A stretch of 64,000 nucleotides of DNA from an uncultured Gammaproteobacteria bacterium (GTDB lineage Bacteria > Pseudomonadota > Gammaproteobacteria > Eutrophobiales > Eutrophobiaceae): contig CALSRS010000001.1 in assembly GCA_943788815.1 (NCBI GenBank), forward strand, positions 1,301,501 to 1,365,500. The letters are read 5' to 3'. Below the pieces are notes generated by a model that was not told the DNA's origin, did no database searches, and saw only the letters and a program-made list of their open reading frames with translations. Both the position numbers and the translations under genes were made by a program. Position 1 is the first letter of the stretch. The number at the start of each line of letters is the position of its first letter. Shown here one piece after another: positions 60,019 through 64,000 of this stretch.

Positions 60019-61431
60019 TTAATTACCTACCCTCATTACAGGATCATAGTTTGGATCCTGGTAACGTATATCATCTGCAGTTACTGTCATTACCACTTTA
60101 TTATCACGTATCTCGGTATCTGGCCCAGATAGGTAAGGTTTATCAGTGACAATAAAGTCAGCATATTTCCCAACTTCTAATGTGCCTACTTTGGATTCAG
60201 CATACAAAAATTCGGCTGAACGTCTCGTGAATAGTTTGAGTGCAACAACCCTGTCCACCCCTTCTTCTGGTTGGTAAACAATTCCATCACCATATTTTTC
60301 AGTTGGCATGCGATTTTCATCTGATCCTTCAGATATTTCCCGATTGACATGCACATCCCAGATATCAAAATAAGTCTCAGGTGTTGCCGTACCGATCAAA
60401 CCTTCACCAACGACATTAACACCGGCGTCGATCAAGGTTTTTATGGGCGCCAGAAACTTCCAACCTGGCTCACCATAGTTTTGCATAATATTTTGTGGCT
60501 CAATGGCAAGCGAGCGACGAACATTGATAGGCAGATATAGATTGTACTTGACCATACTTTCAACGACGTCTGGTACAGCACCGGTTAGGGTGCCGTGGGC
60601 AAAGCCATGACGTGACTTACGGACATAATCCATTGTTAATACTTTGGGATTATCCTGCATAAACCCTTCGAGCTTTTGAACAAAAATCCGTATCGCGTGA
60701 CTACCCACGGCATGCACGCCGGCAAACCGCCATCCAGCGCGCACGCCTCTCATTAAAGATTGCACGGCGGGCTCATCAAAGGATGGACAAATCTCTATGA
60801 TTTCTTTGACCTCTCTGGCATCAACGCCTGGTTTTGCTGGCAGGTCATCTCCCATACAGCCCCTGTTAGGTGCATCCCATTCCCCTTCACTACTCATGCC
60901 ATGCAGCCACAGCCAGGGGTTTTTTTCTATGGTGTTCCACAATACTCCGCTGTATTCATATAACCCGGCAGATGCAACAGACGAGATAGCCTGTCTGGCC
61001 AGGTCATTGCTATAGGCAAGTCGAACCGGAAGACGCCCATCCTCTCGTAAAATATAATAATAGGCAGTGATTTGCTCGGCGGTATTTAATCGAGTTGCAA
61101 AAGTGGAAATTCCGGAGGGTGCATAGTGTTCTTCCACCAGTTTTTTAAATCCCACACCAAACTGGGCGGGTGTAGGTTGTTCGCGTAGTAACTGACCGAA
61201 ATGTTCACGTAGGGGGCTAGTCATGATGAGACCCCGGCTACCTGGATCATCCGCGCCTCTGGCCTGGTTATTTGTGGAGACCACAAAATCCGGCCACATT
61301 TCCAGCACCTTGTCATAAGCAAACTGATTAAACAACATGGCACGGTGGGCAGCATTTGCAACCCCACTGACTAACAACATGGCAACCATTGCCAGTAAAA
61401 ATATAAATCGGCTCAGTCTTGCTCCTGCCAT
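60019..61431 (-). CDS. N-terminally truncated amidohydrolase paralogue (array member 2)
   Basis: 470 aa; signal peptide then AAHRAMLFNQFAYDK; HAVGSHAI, FAHGTL, TLEVGKYADFIVTDKP; RBS-like GGGGGAGAAC upstream. Confidence 0.8.
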   Translation of the reverse strand: MAGARLSRFIFLLAMVAMLLVSGVANAAHRAMLFNQFAYDKVLEMWPDFVVSTNNQARGADDPGSRGLIMTSPLREHFGQLLREQPTPAQFGVGFKKLVEEHYAPSGISTFATRLNTAEQITAYYYILREDGRLPVRLAYSNDLARQAISSVASAGLYEYSGVLWNTIEKNPWLWLHGMSSEGEWDAPNRGCMGDDLPAKPGVDAREVKEIIEICPSFDEPAVQSLMRGVRAGWRFAGVHAVGSHAIRIFVQKLEGFMQDNPKVLTMDYVRKSRHGFAHGTLTGAVPDVVESMVKYNLYLPINVRRSLAIEPQNIMQNYGEPGWKFLAPIKTLIDAGVNVVGEGLIGTATPETYFDIWDVHVNREISEGSDENRMPTEKYGDGIVYQPEEGVDRVVALKLFTRRSAEFLYAESKVGTLEVGKYADFIVTDKPYLSGPDTEIRDNKVVMTVTADDIRYQDPNYDPVMRVGN

Positions 61432-61506
61432 TTGTTCTCCCCCACTATCTGTCTGCTTATTTTCGTCCCTTTAATCTAATAAAAGAGCCCTATTTTCCAG
61501 GTACAA

Positions 61507-62919
61507 TTATTTTACTGTCGGTGTGTACTCAGGATCCTGGTATACGGTTTCTCCAGCCTGTACCGTCATAACGACCTTGTTGTCCCTGATCTCAAGGTCA
61601 GGACCTGAAAGGTATGGCCTGTCAGAGACGATGAAATCTGCAAATTTGCCTACTTCAAGACTACCGATTTTTTCCTCCGCATATAAAAACTCAGAAGAAC
61701 GGTGGGTAAACAGCTTCAAAGCCACGACACGGTCTATGCCTTCATCAGCGACAATGACAGTCCCCTCTTCACCATGTTCGGGCGGACCATAATCATGACC
61801 TTCCGCATTTGCAATTTCACGGTTAACGTATACGTCTAGCCGATTAAAATATGTTTCAGGATTAGTGCTCACCACTTCGGCTTCACCAACTATCTTAACT
61901 CCAAGATCCAACATCGTTTTGACCGGCGCCAGAAAATTAAAACAGTCCTCGACATAATTCTGACGACAATTATCCGTTTCAATAGCAAGTGATCGTGCGG
62001 CGTCTATGGGTATATAAAGATTATATTTTTTCATGGACTCAACAACATCAGGCACCGGACCTATCATGGTGCCATGGGCAAAACCGTATCTTGCATTACG
62101 AACATAATCCATGGTCAGAAATTTGGGTCTCGCCTTCATGTGCTCTTCGAGTTTCTGCACAAATATGCGTATTGCATGAGTACCTACGCCATGTACGCCC
62201 ACCCATCGCCAGCCGGAACGTACGCCACGCATCAGGGCCTGAACTGAGGGAGCATTGAAGTCAGGACATATTTCCAATACTTCTTTAACCTGTCTTACCT
62301 CGACCCCGGCTTTAACTGCGAGGTCACCTTGCATACAACCTCGGTTCGGGGCATCCCAGTCTCCTTCAGATGTCATACCGGACGTCCATAACCATGGGTT
62401 GTACTCAATGGTTTCCCATAATGCCCCGCGGTGTTCATAAAACCCCGCTGCTGCGGCTTCAGGGATTGCCTGCCTGGCCAGGTCCAGCGCCATCGCATGT
62501 CGTATAGGTAATTTATTATCTCTGCGTAACAGGTAATGATAGGCACTCACCTGAGCCGCGGTATTTACCCTGGAACCAAATGTAGTCCTGCCAGCCGGAT
62601 GAAAATTATCCGCGATCAGTTTCTTGAAGCCATCCCCATACTGTTCAGGTGTCGGTTGTTCCCTTAACAACTGGTTCAAGTGTGAGCGCAATGGAGCCTG
62701 GTTTATTGCACCGCGTTGACCTGCGTTTTCCATACCCCTTGCCTGATTGTTCACTGACTCTTCGTAGTCCGGCCACATTTCCAGAATCTTATCCATCGCA
62801 AAGTTATTGAAAAGAAGAACACGATGGGCGGCCTGCACGGGAACACAGAGTATCAACATGCTGAACAGGACTAAAAAAACTTTTGTCATTAATTGTTTAA
62901 GTGTCACCATTATTTTCAC
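61507..62919 (-). CDS. N-terminally truncated amidohydrolase paralogue (array member 3)
   Basis: 470 aa; signal peptide then AAHRVLLFNNFAMDK; HGVGTHAI, FAHGTM, SLEVGKFADFIVSDRP. Confidence 0.8.
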   Translation of the reverse strand: MKIMVTLKQLMTKVFLVLFSMLILCVPVQAAHRVLLFNNFAMDKILEMWPDYEESVNNQARGMENAGQRGAINQAPLRSHLNQLLREQPTPEQYGDGFKKLIADNFHPAGRTTFGSRVNTAAQVSAYHYLLRRDNKLPIRHAMALDLARQAIPEAAAAGFYEHRGALWETIEYNPWLWTSGMTSEGDWDAPNRGCMQGDLAVKAGVEVRQVKEVLEICPDFNAPSVQALMRGVRSGWRWVGVHGVGTHAIRIFVQKLEEHMKARPKFLTMDYVRNARYGFAHGTMIGPVPDVVESMKKYNLYIPIDAARSLAIETDNCRQNYVEDCFNFLAPVKTMLDLGVKIVGEAEVVSTNPETYFNRLDVYVNREIANAEGHDYGPPEHGEEGTVIVADEGIDRVVALKLFTHRSSEFLYAEEKIGSLEVGKFADFIVSDRPYLSGPDLEIRDNKVVMTVQAGETVYQDPEYTPTVK

Positions 62920-62982
62920 CTATGAATTATTTTTTTATATATCTGTATACAGATAACTGTGCTGTATTAATCTCGAGATTAG

Positions 62983-64000
62983 TTATCGCGTAATTGGATT
63001 GTATTCCGGATCCTTGTATCGAGTTTCATTTGCCAAAACAGTCATAATTGTCTTGTTGTCCCGGATTTCACGATCAGGTCCGGATAAATAAGGTTTATCG
63101 ACAACAACAAAGTCGGCGAATTTTCCAACCTCAAGACTACCGATCTTTGACTCTGCATAAAGAAATTCTGCTGAACGGTAAGTGAACAATTTGAGTGCAA
63201 CGACTCGGTCTACACCCTCCTCAGGGTTATAGACCTCACCTTCTCCATAAGTCTCTGGTGCCGTTGCTTCTGTTCCTGCACCAATTTCCACTTCCCGATT
63301 TACATAAACATCCAAAATATCAAAATAAGTTTCTGGATCTGGCCTGCCTATTTCAAATTCACCAACAACTTTCACTCCTTGATCAAGCAGTGTTTTAACG
63401 GGCCCAACAAATTTAAAACAGGCCTCAACATAATTCTGTCGGCAATTGTCCGGTTCAATGGCAAGGGCGCGCCTAAGATTTATGGGCAAATACAAATTAT
63501 ATTTGAGCATACCTTCAACCACATCAGGAACCGCACCGGTCATAGTGCCATGGGCAAATCCATGTCGGGAATTTCTAACATAATCCAGTGTCAGCACCTT
63601 GGGATTGGCCTTCATATGACCTTCCAGTTTTTCAATAAATAGCCTTAATCCGTGACTACCTACACCGTGTACACCTGCGTAACGCCAACCGGAGCGTATA
63701 CCACGCATTAATGCCTGGACAGTAGGCGCACTGAAGTCTGGACAGATTTCGATAATATCCTTGACCTGAGATTCATCCACGCCTGCCTTCACAGGTAAAT
63801 CATCCTGTAGACAACCACGGTTCGGGGCATCCCAGTCACCTTCACTGGCCATACCATGCAGCCATAACCAGGGATTGGCATCAATGGTATCCCACATCGC
63901 ACCACTATAATCATTCAGACCAGACGCAGCAGATGAAGGAATGGCCTGTCGTGCAAGATCATAGGCATAGGCATGCCGTACCGGTAATTTCCTGTCTCGA
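62983..64000 (-). CDS. amidohydrolase paralogue, partial at right edge (array member 4)
   Basis: The frame continues past the listed Met at 63897 to the window edge (upstream residues RDRKLPVRHAYAYDLARQAIPSSAASGLNDYSGA align with the other members). Confidence 0.8.
   Translation of the reverse strand, partial: RDRKLPVRHAYAYDLARQAIPSSAASGLNDYSGAMWDTIDANPWLWLHGMASEGDWDAPNRGCLQDDLPVKAGVDESQVKDIIEICPDFSAPTVQALMRGIRSGWRYAGVHGVGSHGLRLFIEKLEGHMKANPKVLTLDYVRNSRHGFAHGTMTGAVPDVVEGMLKYNLYLPINLRRALAIEPDNCRQNYVEACFKFVGPVKTLLDQGVKVVGEFEIGRPDPETYFDILDVYVNREVEIGAGTEATAPETYGEGEVYNPEEGVDRVVALKLFTYRSAEFLYAESKIGSLEVGKFADFVVVDKPYLSGPDREIRDNKTIMTVLANETRYKDPEYNPITR

Noticed and set aside
1-64000. CRISPR array, tRNA/rRNA genes, prophage or conjugation genes
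   Set aside because: No regularly spaced repeats, no rRNA/tRNA-like sequence and no phage or mobilisation proteins were seen on reading the window and ORF list.

Overview
This 64 kb bacterial window, probably from a gammaproteobacterium-like marine or symbiotic lineage (inferred from TonB receptors and gene content, not proven), consists almost entirely of genes for extracytoplasmic proteins. I see about 36 credible CDSs. Nearly all carry a Sec, Tat or lipoprotein-type signal or are membrane proteins. I found no tRNA, rRNA, CRISPR array, transposase, ABC/MFS transporter or recognisable transcription regulator. The content is strongly modular and duplicated: (i) three copies of a three-gene cassette, a DUF1592-type dihaem cytochrome, a Tat-exported DUF1552 protein and a secreted ankyrin-repeat protein, two of them arranged as mirror images; (ii) two PQQ-dependent dehydrogenases, each close to a large TonB-dependent receptor; (iii) two Tat-exported ThDP (TPP) enzymes, each paired with a small c-type cytochrome and a near-duplicate TonB receptor; (iv) seven amidohydrolase-family genes, four of which (58.6-64 kb) form a tandem array whose complete members have a signal peptide fused to only the C-terminal ~60% of the enzyme and lack the N-terminal HxH metal motif; (v) a von Willebrand A cluster resembling mxaC/mxaL-type or Bat-type genes; (vi) two short TonB receptors. 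My best candidate for an undescribed system is a periplasmic oxidative catabolic supercluster built around the repeated DUF1592-DUF1552-ankyrin cassette plus exported ThDP enzymes, PQQ dehydrogenases and c-type cytochromes. Its substrate cannot be determined from sequence reading alone. Family assignments come from motif and sequence recognition; no searches were run.
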